From Lycium barbarum (Eukaryota > Streptophyta > Magnoliopsida > Solanales > Solanaceae), in assembly GCF_019175385.1 (NCBI RefSeq), contig NC_083344.1, forward strand, positions 8,036,965-8,100,964: a stretch of 64,000 nt of DNA. Direction: 5' to 3'. This document shows positions 10,992 through 21,934 of this stretch, in pieces (position 1 is the first letter of the stretch; every line of letters begins with the position of its first letter). Under the pieces are notes generated by a model that saw only the letters and a program-made list of their open reading frames with translations, made no database searches and was not told where the DNA came from. The translations under genes and the position numbers were made by a program.

Positions 10992-13488
10992 TGTCACGAC
11001 CCAACCCCGTAAGCCGTGACTAGCGCTCGAGCTGGGCACTCGTATACACACCTGTTAGCTATATGATCAGTCCACAACAAACATAATATGGAACTTATAA
11101 CGACCAAAACATAGCCTCGGAACTGTCGCATAAATGTATATATATGTTCGGCAACCTGTCTGCTGAGGAGTCACAACTATCAACAAATAACACAGTACAT
11201 AAGCCGACAAGGCTGTCATAACAGGTGGGAACGTCCTAACCATATATAAACGCAAACCGACAAGGCTGCTACCACAACATGACAATATATGCAAGCCGGC
11301 AAGGCTGCCACAACGATAGAATATGCATACTAATCGTACACACAACTGATCACATCTGGATACAACCCACATACATGTCTACTACTTATTCTAGTTATCT
11401 TTAATGATCCATAATCTTTACGTTTTCATCGAAACAACCTACAACAGCCCAACCAACATAAACACAATGTATAATCTTAACTATCATTAATTTTCCAAGC
11501 TCAACAAGATCAACAACAACGTATCAAAACAGCCCGCATGAGATTTCAAATAAGCCCATACCTTACAACACTCGATAATAGTTTACATGCGATTATGACA
11601 CATCCATTTTATTCTTATTAGTCTATAGTCATAATATTTCGTCAAAACGATTCTATAACAGCCCAACCAACATAATACAATGCATAATCTCAATTATCAT
11701 CAATCCCCCAAGCTCAATAAGAACAACAACGACACATCCAAAACAGCCCCTAACTATTACACAAAAGATGCTCGGAATTCTTGCAAACGTTTACGAACAT
11801 ACCAAGCAAACCACATACGATTCTTACACATTATTTCATATCTTCTTTTCATTTAATTTCAGTAAGATACGACCAGCAGCCACATGAAAACTACATCATC
11901 AATTCATACGCAAACAAGCTACATTGTCATCACTATAATCCTTACAACAACCCACAAACAATTTTAGCTCCAACTCTAACCATTTAATACCTTCATTCCC
12001 ATCATAAAATTCATGACAACAACAATCAAAATACCAAGTAAAATCGGTTCACCACCTTCTACACAAAACAGTCCCTACACGGCTTCAACCATGCTTCAAC
12101 ATCAACACACATAATTTCATGGATTCAATTTATATTCATATCAACACAACTTCACCTTTAACTTTCTAATTCTTTTCATTCTTTTAATATGTAATCTATG
12201 ATAGCAACAACCATAATTACTAAATAAAATCAGTCCACTATTTCCACACCAAACAGCCCCCTACGACTTCCACAATGCTCCAACATCAACACTCACACAA
12301 TTTCATACATGCAATTCACATTTACACATTCATAACACATCCAAATCACCCTTAAAACAGCCCCTACGGCTTTAACAACATTCCAACACCAACATTCATG
12401 ATTTCATACATGAAACTTATATTTACACATCCACCACACGTTTTAAACCACCCTTAATACATGCAAAAGAAAGTTAAACCTTACCTTAAACACTTGACTT
12501 CTCAACTTGACTAGAATTTGTGCCTTGAGTTTAATTCTTGTTCTTTGTATCTAGGATCAATCCCACGTTGTTATACACCTTCCAAAGGGTTGAAGTGCTT
12601 GAAGAATTTTTTTTTTTTGATCAACACACAGGGCTCAATCTCGGCTAGCCATGGCCGAGAGCCTCTCTCTTCCTCTCTAGGTTTTCTTGAGTTTGTGAAG
12701 ATGAAATATGACTTTCCTTGTCATCATTTTAATTTAAATATGATGCCTACAAGTTGGACACATGTCCCACTCGTGACATTGAGCCAATTAATTAACCTTG
12801 AACTTAATTTCAATTTCTTTCTCCCACTATTCTCGGCTACTTGGCCGAGCCTCACCTTTCTCTCCTTTCAATTTAATTGTTTACAATACAATTGAATGTG
12901 TAGTGGATGAATCAATATTTAAATGCATGCCTCACACTTTCTCTCCTTTCAACTTAATTGTTTACAATACAATGAATGTGTAGTGGATGAATCAATATTT
13001 AAATGCATGTTTATATGTCTCCCATAAGGTTTCCACGTGAACCTTTGTCAATTGCATTCATACAAGAATGAATTGTCAATATTTAAATTGTGTAATGAGT
13101 CTTACACTAGCATGCTTTCATAAAATAATGAATTGCCAATATTAAAATGTGTAATGAGTCTTCCACTAGCATGCTTTCATAAAATAATGAATTGCCAATA
13201 GTAAAATGAGTAATAGCCTTATTTTAGATGACTTGAGTCATCTCTAGGCATTGGCACGTTAATGTTCCTCTTGGCTCATTGTTGCCACTAATTTTTAATT
13301 AACACCACAATTAAGTAGTTCCTAATCTCCAATAATATCTTTATACTAAGTAAAATTTATAAACAATTAGTTCTAGTTTAGAAATTAAAAATTAAAGGTT
13401 TCTATTTCGTGTCCGAGAAGGGTTCCGTCTTTAACTCACGTCGATTCCTTCGCGAATAACTCGACGTATAAAAATACGGGGTCTAACA
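10992..13488 (-). repeat. 3' LTR of element C
   Basis: The plus strand starts TGTCACGACCCAACCCC and ends GGGGTCTAACA, where a polypurine tract follows. It contains copies of a CAAGCCGACAAGGCTGCC motif (11199, 11252 and 11291; the last two are 39 bp apart), which recurs in the D LTRs. It also holds two tandem duplications near its right end. Confidence 0.8.
12850..13213. repeat. Two tandem duplications in the LTR of element C
   Basis: An 80-bp unit (12850-12929) is repeated at 12930-13009, both ending TTTAAATGCATG. A second unit of about 60 bp, starting GAATTG and containing CACTAGCATGCTTTCAT, occurs at about 13070, 13129 and, in part, 13188. Both lie in the U3 part of the LTR. Confidence 0.8.
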
Positions 13489-13525
13489 TTCTTCCCCCCT
13501 TTTTGAACATTCGTCCTCGAATGTT
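13489..13525 (-). other. Polypurine tract and adjoining hairpin of element C
   Basis: On the minus strand the hairpin AACATTCG-AGGA-CGAATGTT (13506-13525; 8-bp arms, 4-nt loop) is followed by AAAAAGGGGGGAAGAA and the LTR start TGTTAGACCCC. The same hairpin sits at the same place in D and, with one end base changed, in E. Confidence 0.75.
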
Positions 13526-13639
13526 GAATTGGTCCCGTAACGTTCTATAAGAATTTTGGGAAAGTCTCCCTTATCGTTATAACATATAGTTTCACCAGGC
13601 AATTAATATAATCAAGTGAGGAGTTTAAGTTACCTGTAG

Positions 13640-15612
13640 GCATAGGGAACAAGTAGGGATACTTGTCTTTCATCTCCTCCTCGGCTTCCCAGGTCATCTC
13701 TTCCCTATTATTGTTTCAACATAGCACTTTGACGGAAGCCACGTCCTTAGTTCGCAACCTCCTAATCTGTCGATCAAGTATGGCTATAGGCTGCTCCTCG
13801 TAGGATAATTCCTCTGTCACCTGGACATCATCTACGGGAAATAATCTGGAAGGATCGCCTATACATTTGCGAAGCATTGACACGTGGAAGACTGGATGCA
13901 CTGCTTCCAATTCAGCTGGTAGGTCTAACTCGTAGGCAACCTGGCTACTCTAAGGATAACCTGATAAAGCCCAATGTATCTCGGGCTTAGCTTCCCTTTC
14001 CTGCCAAATCTCATAACACCCTTCATGGGCGACACCTTCAGGAACACCCAGTCACCAACCTAAAACTCTAAGTGTCGACGTCGATTATCTGCATATGATT
14101 CTGCCGACTCTGGGCTGCCAGTAATCTCCACTGAATAAGCTTCACTTTATCAACAGCCTGCTGAATCATATCTGGGCCGCTCAACTTGGTCTCACCAACA
14201 TCAAACCAGCCAATAGGTGATCTGCACTTCCTCCCATACAAGGCCTCATACGGTGCCATCTGAATACTCGAATGGTAGCTGTTATTATAGGCGAACTCAA
14301 TAAGTGGCAAATGATCATCCCAGCTACCCCGGAAATCAATAACACAGGCCCGTAACATATCTTATAGTGTCTGAATGGTACGCTCGGCCTGTCCGCCAGT
14401 CTGAGGATGAAATGCCGTGCTGAGACTCACTTGTGTCCCCAATCCCTCCTAGAAGGATCTCCAGAAGTTAGCTGTGAACTGGGCTCCTCTATCAGAGATA
14501 ATAGCTGTGGGAACCCCGTGAAGTCTCACTATCTCCTTAAGGTACAACCTGGTATAATCCTCAGCTGAATATGTAGTCCTGACTGGAAGGAAGTGGGCTG
14601 ATTTTGTCAACCTATCAACGATGACCCAAATAGAGTCATATTTTCGCGGAGTGCGAGGTAAACCTGTGACGAAGTCCATATTGATCACCTCCCATTTCCA
14701 GGTCAGAATCTCCATATCCTGTAATAGTCCCTCGGGCTTCTGGTGCTCGATCTTAACCTGCTGACAATTCGGACACTGAGCAACAAACTCTGCTATATCC
14801 TTCTTCATGCCATCCCACCAATACAAGCATCTGAGGTCATGATACATCTTCGTTGACCCTGGATGAATAGAATAACGGGCATGGTGTGCCTCTCCCATCA
14901 CCTGTTGTCGTAACCCTGTAACCTCAGGTACACATAATCTACCTTTGTATCGTAGCACTCCGTTAGGTGCCACTTCGAATGGGGTCTCTTCCTTTTGAAG
15001 AGCTGCATCTCTATGATGTACAAGAATAGGGTCCTCATACTAGTGTCTCTTTATCTCTTCTATGATAGAGGACTCAGCAACTCTCCGAATAGAACCCCTG
15101 CCATTATCAGAATCGGCCAAACGGACTCCCAAATTAGCTAACTGGCGAATCTCACGGACTATCTCCTTCTGCTCTGGTTGTACATCTGCCAAACTACCCA
15201 TAGATTTACGGCTGAGTGCATCTGCTACAACATTTACTTTCCCTGGGTGGTATAGAATATCAACATCATAGTCCTTCAGCAACTCTAGCCACCGCCTCTG
15301 CCGCAAACGTAAGAATCTATCAACTCTAGCTCGTCGCATCTCTGGAGGCAGAAAGTGGCCAAGGAAGGACTCCAAAAAATCATCCCACACTACCGGAGGA
15401 GCATCTGCGCCCCTAGACAACTCCCACGACTCATACCAATTAACAGCTATATCCCGCAGTCGATACGAAGCTAACTCAACAGACTCAGTCTCAGAAGCCT
15501 TAATTAACCTCAGCGTACGCTGCATCTGTCGAACGAACTCCTGCGGGTCATCCTCGTGCTTCGACCCAAAAAATTCTGGAGGATTACAACATAAGAAGTC
15601 ATGGGCCCTCAA
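13640..15612 (-). pseudogene. Element C fused gag-RNase H-integrase-chromodomain reading frame, with stops
   Basis: Residues 1-105 from codon 15612 are retrotransposon gag (FFGSK, DFLESFLGHFLPPEMRRARVDRF). At about 15300 this joins in frame to the end of RNase H ([28 protein letters not shown]). Integrase follows: H2C2 zinc part ([16 protein letters not shown]), then the catalytic core with D in NMDFVTGLP and D in ISDRGAQF. Single stops occur at 15040-15042, 14449-14451 and just before 14358, all in one frame. A frameshift near 14070 follows. The C-terminus (13640-13910) keeps SVKVL..NNREEMTWEAEEEMK, a chromodomain-like tail. Protease, RT and most of RNase H are gone, apparently by recombination at a short gag/RNase H similarity coding LRQ. 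Confidence 0.8.
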
Positions 15613-15630
15613 ACTGTCATATCTATCCGC

Positions 15631-15951
15631 CTAGTCAACCCCTAGTCCATGCCTGCGAGCCTGTCCTGCCACTAGTCTGGTGAGTAACTGTACTGCATCC
15701 CTCATAGCTCTATCCTCCGCCCCTGGCTGAGGAGCTGGAGGCTCAGGTGCTGGGACCTCGGTAACTGGCGGTGGAGCCGCCCTCTGACCCGGAGCTGTCG
15801 CTGTCCTAGGTTCCTCTGGAAGTGGCAGTATAGCAGAACTCGCGGACTGAAACCCAACCTCAGGCATAGACTGGGCACGAGCCCTGGTAACTCTCCGAGT
15901 CTGGCTAGTATCCCCTGCTATCGATTTCTTCGGAGGCATAGCTGTAAACAT
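15631..15951 (-). pseudogene. Element C gag N-terminus
   Basis: About 106 codons starting MFTAMPPKKS, with basic and Pro/Ala/Glu-rich sequence (RVTRARAQS) and then RDAVQLLTRLVAGQ, matching the gag N-terminus of F (EAIQLLTQLVAAQ). It ends at a stop at 15631-15633; the next ORF, from 15612, continues gag. Gag would form the particle shell. Confidence 0.7.
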
Positions 15952-15959
15952 AATAGTCT

Positions 15960-16139
15960 GTTAGAAAAAGATCATCCTAATAATATAGCTCTATCGCATG
16001 ATCTAGGATAAGAAGGAAAGATGACATCCTAAATGTCCTGTAGCTTCCTGTTTATAGATGTGGTGCACAACACACCGATAAACAAGACTCTACTAGACAT
16101 GGTCTGTAGACACTCCGAGGATAAACCGCTCTGATACCA
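15960..16139 (-). other. Element C untranslated leader and primer-binding site
   Basis: The minus strand reads TGGTATCAGAGC at 16128-16139, complementary to initiator-Met tRNA, then a leader of about 170 bp before gag. The leader closely resembles that of D (25317-25459) and, less closely, those of E and F. It is a candidate packaging or dimerisation region. Confidence 0.72.
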
Positions 16140-16173
16140 CTTTAGTCACGGCCTACGGGGTTGGGTCGTGACA
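16140..16173 (-). repeat. Inverted 31-bp terminus of element C
   Basis: Reading the minus strand from 16173 gives TGTCACGACCCAACCCCGTA and then GGCCGTGACTA. This matches the plus strand from 10992 except at one base. A normal element would carry the LTR end in the opposite orientation here, preceded by about 2.4 kb of LTR. The target duplication abuts it directly. Confidence 0.85.
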
Positions 16174-16242
16174 GTAGGCGTCCATACCTTAGCAATAGTA
16201 TCTCTTCAAATGAGCCACATTCTAGTTATTGTGCAACTGTTG

Positions 16243-16850
16243 TCAGTCCATGGATTCCAGTTGGTATGATCCTTTGCCCGTTACTCCGGTTATCTTGTAC
16301 TGCACTTCCCAGTTCGGACCCAGCTTCTCGTCATTGGGATTCTTAGTGTTCAATGTAACTTTCCGGAGTACCAAGTCCCCAACTTGGAAATGACGAAATT
16401 TGGCCCTCCGGTTGTAGTACCTTTCCATTCTCTATTTTTGAACTGCTAAACGGACCAACGCATTTTCGCGTAGTTCGTCCGCCAGGTCGAGTTTTACGGC
16501 AATAGCCTCCTCGTTTGACCCGCTGACGACGTATTTGAACCGGAGGCTTGGTTCGCCAACTTCTACGCGAATCAGAGCTTCGGCCCCGTAGAACAACAAG
16601 AAAGGTGTTTCTCCCGTGCTTAATTTTGACGTAGTTCTGTAAGCCCATAGTACCTCCGGAAGCAGTTCCCTCCATTTATGTTTCGATGTTTCGAGCCTTT
16701 TCCTTAGATTTTGAGTTATTGTTTTGTTCGTGGATTCCGCTTGTCCGTTTACACTCGGGTGATACGGAGTCGATACTATCTTCTTGATCTTCAACCCTTT
16801 GAGGAAATTATTGACCTTGTTGCCAACGAACTGAGGGCCGTTATCACTTG
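16243..16850 (-). pseudogene. Element B integrase C-terminal part
   Basis: The minus strand encodes SDNGPQFVGNK (second catalytic Asp), then YHPSVNGQAESTNK (catalytic Glu), WAYRTTSKLSTGETPF and, after a stop near 16432, the tail RRAKFRHFQVGDLVLRKV and LGPNWEVQYKI. These are typical of Tat-type integrases. The zinc-binding N-terminus and first catalytic Asp are missing: the sequence changes abruptly to an unrelated LTR (T) at about 16850. The protein would insert element DNA into the nucleus. Confidence 0.82.
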
Positions 16851-18347
16851 TAGAAGCATCATATCATGAACTTTAGAATCTTTAGCCTTAAGCTCATCAT
16901 CATCATTATCATACTCATAACGTATCTATTATCTTTATCTCATATGAGGCTCTTCATGAACATAGACTCATAATTTCCAGAATGTAAGAAGGTCGTGGAG
17001 AATAAGGGAAAATCATGTCGTAAGATTCATGCCTTAGAAAGGAAGGGACTAGCCTCACATACCTTTTCGTTTAGCTACTCTATCACTTGAACGTTCCTCT
17101 CCAATATTCACGTTTCTACCTTCAAGAGAGTTCATACTAAAATTAGATAATCGATAATGTAAGCATGCTTGAACTAAAGCTAGAGAAAATTGGGCAGCAT
17201 CTCCTTTTTTTATACAAATTTCTCCATATCATATATCAACGCCCAATCATCAATGATAACATTCATAACATCATATCCAACAATATTCATCAACCATATA
17301 TTACTCAAGTCTCCCAATTCTATTTCACATAATTCATAACCATGGTTATAATACAACATTACTTTCATCCTCACATAATGTTTCTCCCACGTTCTTAATA
17401 CCATTTACAACAAGATTCTACTCATACCATCTCAAGATTTATGGTTCATGTTACAATATTACTCAAGAATACCATTCCTTCACATATGAGTTCCATACTC
17501 TATTTTCTTCCATAATCTAAGTCTTTCAACCATTCAATGATCTAAATAACATGGAATGATCATAAAACTTATATTTGATTGTGTAGGAATGAGTTTTGGA
17601 TAGCAATACTCCACTTGAGGAAAACCCTAGTTCCACTTCCAAAGAGATTTCTTGCCTTGGGTGAACCCTAGTGAGCTTCTTGCACTTGATTCACTTGAAT
17701 TTATGATATGAACCTTTGATTTCCTTTGTATTCTTGAAAATGAAATATATGGAATGTTCTAGAGACTTGGAGAAGAGTGGAGAAGAGTGGCAAATGAAAA
17801 TAATGAAGTGGGAACATCATTTTATACTTGAACTTAACTCAGCCCGTCGGGACTTCCACGGACACTTATACAGTCCGTACAACATTATACGGTCCGCATA
17901 AATGATTGTACTTCACCATCAGAGAAACAAAATTTCTGTTGGGTGTTATACAGACCCTTATATGGACCGTATAATGTTATACAGACCGTATAAGCGGTCG
18001 TATAACCCCATTTTCCTGAAACGATTTCCGTCGTTTCCTTTGATCTCCAATCCTTATGGAACCTTCTTGACACTTGTTTAACACTTCATTACCAATCTAA
18101 GGAGCATTATAACTCTTCTTTAAGACATCATCAAGTCAAAATTAACTCGATACTTTACACATCCTTCTTCAAAATATAACTTGTGCTCAACATTCTTTAA
18201 CGAGCTTTCTTCTCCTGCTTCAAATGTCTTTAGAAATCTTAATTAGATCGTTAAATAACCTTTCTTACTTATAGGACATCGTATACTTCTCGCACTACGT
18301 TGGTCTATTTACTATGCAATGACATGAAATTTTTTCGAGGTGTAACA
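16851..18347 (-). repeat. Truncated chromovirus LTR (T) inside element B pol
   Basis: Closely related to the 3' LTR of E from about 36303 to 37757, including the TATA box (minus strand TATAAAATG, about 17819-17826), TATACGG/CCGTATA palindromes at 17860-18000 and the end TTTTTCGAGGTGTAACA. The other half of the LTR and any internal region are missing. On the left it abuts integrase and on the right RNase H. About 1 kb of B pol between these is lost, so an insertion was followed by a deletion. Confidence 0.78.
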
Positions 18348-18920
18348 TTGTGTTTATCTCGGCCTGCACGTTTTCTACCGCCGAATTCATCAATTGCACT
18401 ACGGTACCGGGGTTGATTTCCTCCGCTTCGACTAAAGAGCCCAAATTGGCCAATGCATCGGCTTTGTTATTCTGCTCTCTGGGTACATGTTGCATTGTCC
18501 ATTCTTTAAACCGATGTAATATCACTTGAGTTTTTTCCAAGTATCTTTGCATACGCTCATCTTTGACCTCGAAGACGCCATTTACCTGGTTAACGACCAA
18601 GAGAGAGTTGCATTTTGCTTCGACTATTTCAGCTCCCAGACTCCTAGCCAATTCAAAATCTGCAATCATAGCCTCATACTCTGCTTTATTATTAGTCAAT
18701 TTAATAGTTCTAATCGGCTTTCTAATGGCATCATCGGCGGGGGTCCTAAAAACAATGCCCAACTCGGAACCTGTTAGGTTCGAAACCCCGTCTGTGTGTA
18801 AAGACCAGATACCCGAAGCCTTTTTCGAGGTTAGTAAAAGTTCTTTTTCGACCTAGGGAATCATAGCGGGGGTAAAGTCTGCCACAAAATTGGCTAAGAT
18901 TTGAGACTTAATGGCTGTTC
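18348..18920 (-). pseudogene. Element B second (archaeal-type) RNase H
   Basis: The minus strand continues the reading from 28375 after removal of D: YKPRT then AIKSQILANFVADF. A stop follows in MIP*VEKE, then the domain: WSLHTDGVSN (Asp), NNKAEYEAM (Glu), AKCNSLLVVNQVNG and NNKADALANL (Asp). The third acidic position is normally Asp (CDS) and is Asn here. A second RNase H after the usual one is the mark of Tat elements; it would degrade RNA in the RNA/DNA hybrid. The frame ends in T. Confidence 0.82.
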
Positions 18921-19110
18921 TATCACGACCCAGCCCCGTGGGCCATGACTAGTACCCGAGCTGGACACCCATATGTATACCTGTTAGACACAATCAGACT
19001 GACACTATAGACATCATGGGAATCGACATAGACACAAAGGTCCTCAACATCACATATCAAGATAATTTGTCCCCTGCGGAGTCCCAACCAATCACAACGA
19101 AATCAAATAC

Positions 19111-19250
19111 GCAAGCCGACGAGGCTGCCATTATATATCATTATAATACGCAACCCGACAAGGCTGCCACCGCATATTAATATACTACGCAAGCCGACAA
19201 GGCTGCCACTACGTATCGATAACATATGCAAGCCAGCAAGGCTACTGCAA
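19111..19250. repeat. 39-bp-period repeat in the D LTR
   Basis: GCAAGCCGACAAGGCTGCC-type motifs begin at 19111, 19150, 19189 and 19228, exactly 39 bp apart. The same array begins at 25665 in the other LTR. Because 39 is divisible by three, a minus-strand frame stays open (repeating GSLVGLR), but this is a by-product of the repeat, not evidence for a protein. Confidence 0.8.
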
Positions 19251-19742
19251 CCAACAGAAACATCCACAACAACTATATAGACACAACTGACCATAATCTA
19301 TATACAACCCACACACATGTCTACAGACCTCGAAGAGTACTAGTAGTGAAATATGACGGGGCAGGGCCCCGTCGTACCCCTGGACAACCATATATAAATA
19401 CATCAGAAGATCTGTACCAAAATTCTAGGCTCCGGAACAATGGAGCTCTCCAAGACAGCTGACTGGAAATCCGAAGCTGGGGAATCATCGAACCGAGCGT
19501 CTATACCTGCGGGCATGAAACGCAGCCCCCCGAAGAAAGGGGGTCAGTACGGAATATGTACTGAGTATATAAAGCATAAGAACATCAAGTACAGATGAAT
19601 CATGAAAACCTGCCTCAATAATGGAATGCATCTGTGACTAACATTTGAAAATATTTACATAACTCTATATGACAGAAACTGACTCTACGGCGTATGATAG
19701 GCATAGATTACAATATAACTGATAGTGCTGTGGAACGTACAG

Positions 19743-20045
19743 CCCGATCCTAATATAATATAATATGTTAGTACCGAGGAACGTACGACCTGATCCTTAT
19801 ATAATATAATATGTTAGTGCCGAGGAACGTACAACCCGATCCATATATAATATAATATGTTAGTGCCGAGGAATGTACGGCCCGATCCATATATAATATA
19901 ATATATTAGTGCCGAGGAACGTACGGCCCGATTCATATATAATATAATATGTTAGTGCCGAGGAATGTACGACCCGATCCATATATAATATAATATGTTA
20001 GTACCGAGGAACGTACGGCCCGATCCATATATAATATAATATATA
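19743..20045. repeat. 46-bp tandem array, six units plus a partial (D 3' LTR)
   Basis: Units begin CCCGATCC and carry ATATAATATAATATG and GTGCCGAGGAACGTACGG. First unit 19743, partial last unit 20019: exactly six times 46 bp. Confidence 0.88.
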
Positions 20046-21897
20046 AATGCATGTAAGACTCAGAAAAGGATACTCCGAACTCCTCTGGTGACATAAGAAG
20101 CTAGTATGATAAGTCTCTGGGAGTTATGGATATAAAATATAGGAGGACAAGGATACAAATATCTCTACACTTTCTAAGAACAGAGTCTTTGGAACTTGCT
20201 TGCTCACTGTGTTCGTTCATATGATAGGGATCATGCCAAAAAGAAAGAAAGGATAACTTTACATACCTTGTCGCTTCTCAAGTTAACCATAACTTAGGTC
20301 TCGGGCTTCACCAATCTACAAACAATACCAGATATGCCAATAATCAAATTAGGATACTCTTTCAAACCAATCCTTAATTACTTAGAAATCTAACGATATT
20401 CGCGTAGCATCTACCTTAAAACTTAATAATCCTTGGAATTCCAACTTAGCCATAATATCGATCACAATACCAATAATAATATCAACAAATACTTATCCAA
20501 ATGAAATCGAATCCGTCCTTAAATCACTTTTAAAACAGCCCAATATAAGTTCCTATACCGATGCTTGTATACACTTCTATATTTTCGTATATATGTAGTA
20601 TAACAACAAACACAACAACAACAACTATAGCCAATCCCACAATATTCCAGCACACCAAACAATTTATAACAACCTCTAAACAGTCCACATGATAACAATA
20701 ACAATTTATCCAATTTCCCGCAAATAATTTCGTAGTTCTCGTCTCTCAATTTAACTATGACCTGAATGAATTTAAATATATCTAGTAGAGGAGAATTCTT
20801 ACCTTATATTCCAAGAAGTACTCTTCTTCAACCTCACTTCACGTCGAAGAAAGCCCGAATTCAACAACGCGATAAAACGGTACAACGAAACCGAAGCGGT
20901 GCGCAAAACCCATATGTTTTTCTTAACTAGAATTAATATTTGATTTCATGAAATATTCATGTGCTGCTATGTAGAGGAAAACATGTTGCTACCGACGTCT
21001 TGCTCTTCAAGCTGATTCTCAAAGCCAAAGTTGTTGCTAACGTTTTGCTCCCCCAAGTCAATTCTCAAGGGTTAAACAATAGCTACTACACAAGTACATA
21101 ATGAAGTTGCTAAGCCCAAAGACCTCTCAAGGTTGCTGGTCACATTTTTGTTGGGAGAAATTAATAGGAGAATGAGACCACCTCTCTTGTCATTACTTAA
21201 TAGAAACATTATGTGACTTAATTACCTAGTAGATCATGGGGTCCAATATGTTACCTCATCACTTTGTAGTTAATTGTAAGGATGCCACCACTAATATGTG
21301 ACCCTTAGTCATATTTTTCAGCCCACCACGTGTCAAGCCCCATTTTCATGCACATCTATGATCTGTTAGTTAATTTAATAATGCCCCGTTAAAATCCAAC
21401 GCTTAATAATTTATCCGCATAATTTATTTCTTGATCTCAATCCACTTTAACACATTTCATATACTTTTTATCATAATCATGAGATATAACATTTGTCCAT
21501 AGTCTCATTTACGACACATAAAAATATTATTTTCAATCATCGATGTCACTCTTTACCGTCTTAAATCATTTCGGGACTTCATCCTTTTATACACCGAGTT
21601 CTTAATTTGCATGCTTGGATATGACCAAATCCTCCATGCTCGGGTAAATTTTCTCATGTTGGACGTTTCAATTTCTCGGTCCAAAATGCAGGATATTATA
21701 GCTTGGACCGTATTTCATTCAAATAAATTTCAAACCTCGACGAAACTTATTTTCTTCAATCTGCTTAACTTCTAACATTTCCAACGCATATGTACCATCA
21801 CTCTAATCACCTATAAGCTTGGGGGATAATCACGTTTTCGTTAGTAGTGTCATTTAACTAGCACACTTTCCAATGCACGAAAATATGGGATGTAACA

Positions 21898-21934
21898 TCA
21901 ATCCCCCCCTTTAGAACATTCGTCCTCGAATGTT
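21898..21934 (-). other. Polypurine tract and adjoining hairpin of element D
   Basis: The minus strand has AACATTCG-AGGA-CGAATGTT (21915-21934), then AAAGGGGGGGATTGA, then LTR start TGTTACATCCC. Identical in arrangement to element C. Confidence 0.75.

Larger units (their letters stand above)
10992..16173 (-). mobile_element. Element C: internally deleted chromovirus with an inverted 5' terminus
   Basis: Inserted in element B with the target duplication GTAGG at 10987-10991 and 16174-16178. Left to right it has a full 3' LTR (10992-13488), polypurine tract, chromodomain/integrase, a gag-RNase H fusion, gag N-terminus, leader and an initiator-Met primer site. Beyond the primer site there is no 5' LTR, only 31 bp that are the reverse complement of the left terminus (30 of 31 match). 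The element therefore has terminal inverted repeats, a form not expected of an LTR retrotransposon. Protease, RT and most of RNase H are missing. Confidence 0.82.
18921..21897 (-). repeat. 3' LTR of element D
   Basis: It starts TATCACGACCC (the other copy starts TGTCATGACCC) and ends GGGATGTAACA. It contains a 39-bp-period repeat (19111-19250), a hairpin TCAGTAC-N7-GTACTGA (19544-19564) and six 46-bp tandem units (19743-20018). It is nearly identical to 25476-28374 apart from repeat number and scattered changes. Confidence 0.88.

Noticed and set aside
10992..16173. Element C as a DNA transposon because of its inverted ends
   Set aside because: It contains gag, integrase, chromodomain, primer site, polypurine tract and a 2.5-kb LTR, and has a 5-bp duplication; no transposase is present.
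19103..19294. Minus-strand ORF with repeating GSLVGLR, also at 25657-25848
   Set aside because: It stays open only because the DNA repeat has a 39-bp period; no start context, no domain, and it lies in an LTR.
19090..20050. Regular short repeats considered as a CRISPR array
   Set aside because: Units are contiguous or nearly so with no unique spacers, lie inside an LTR, and occur in both LTR copies of a plant element.
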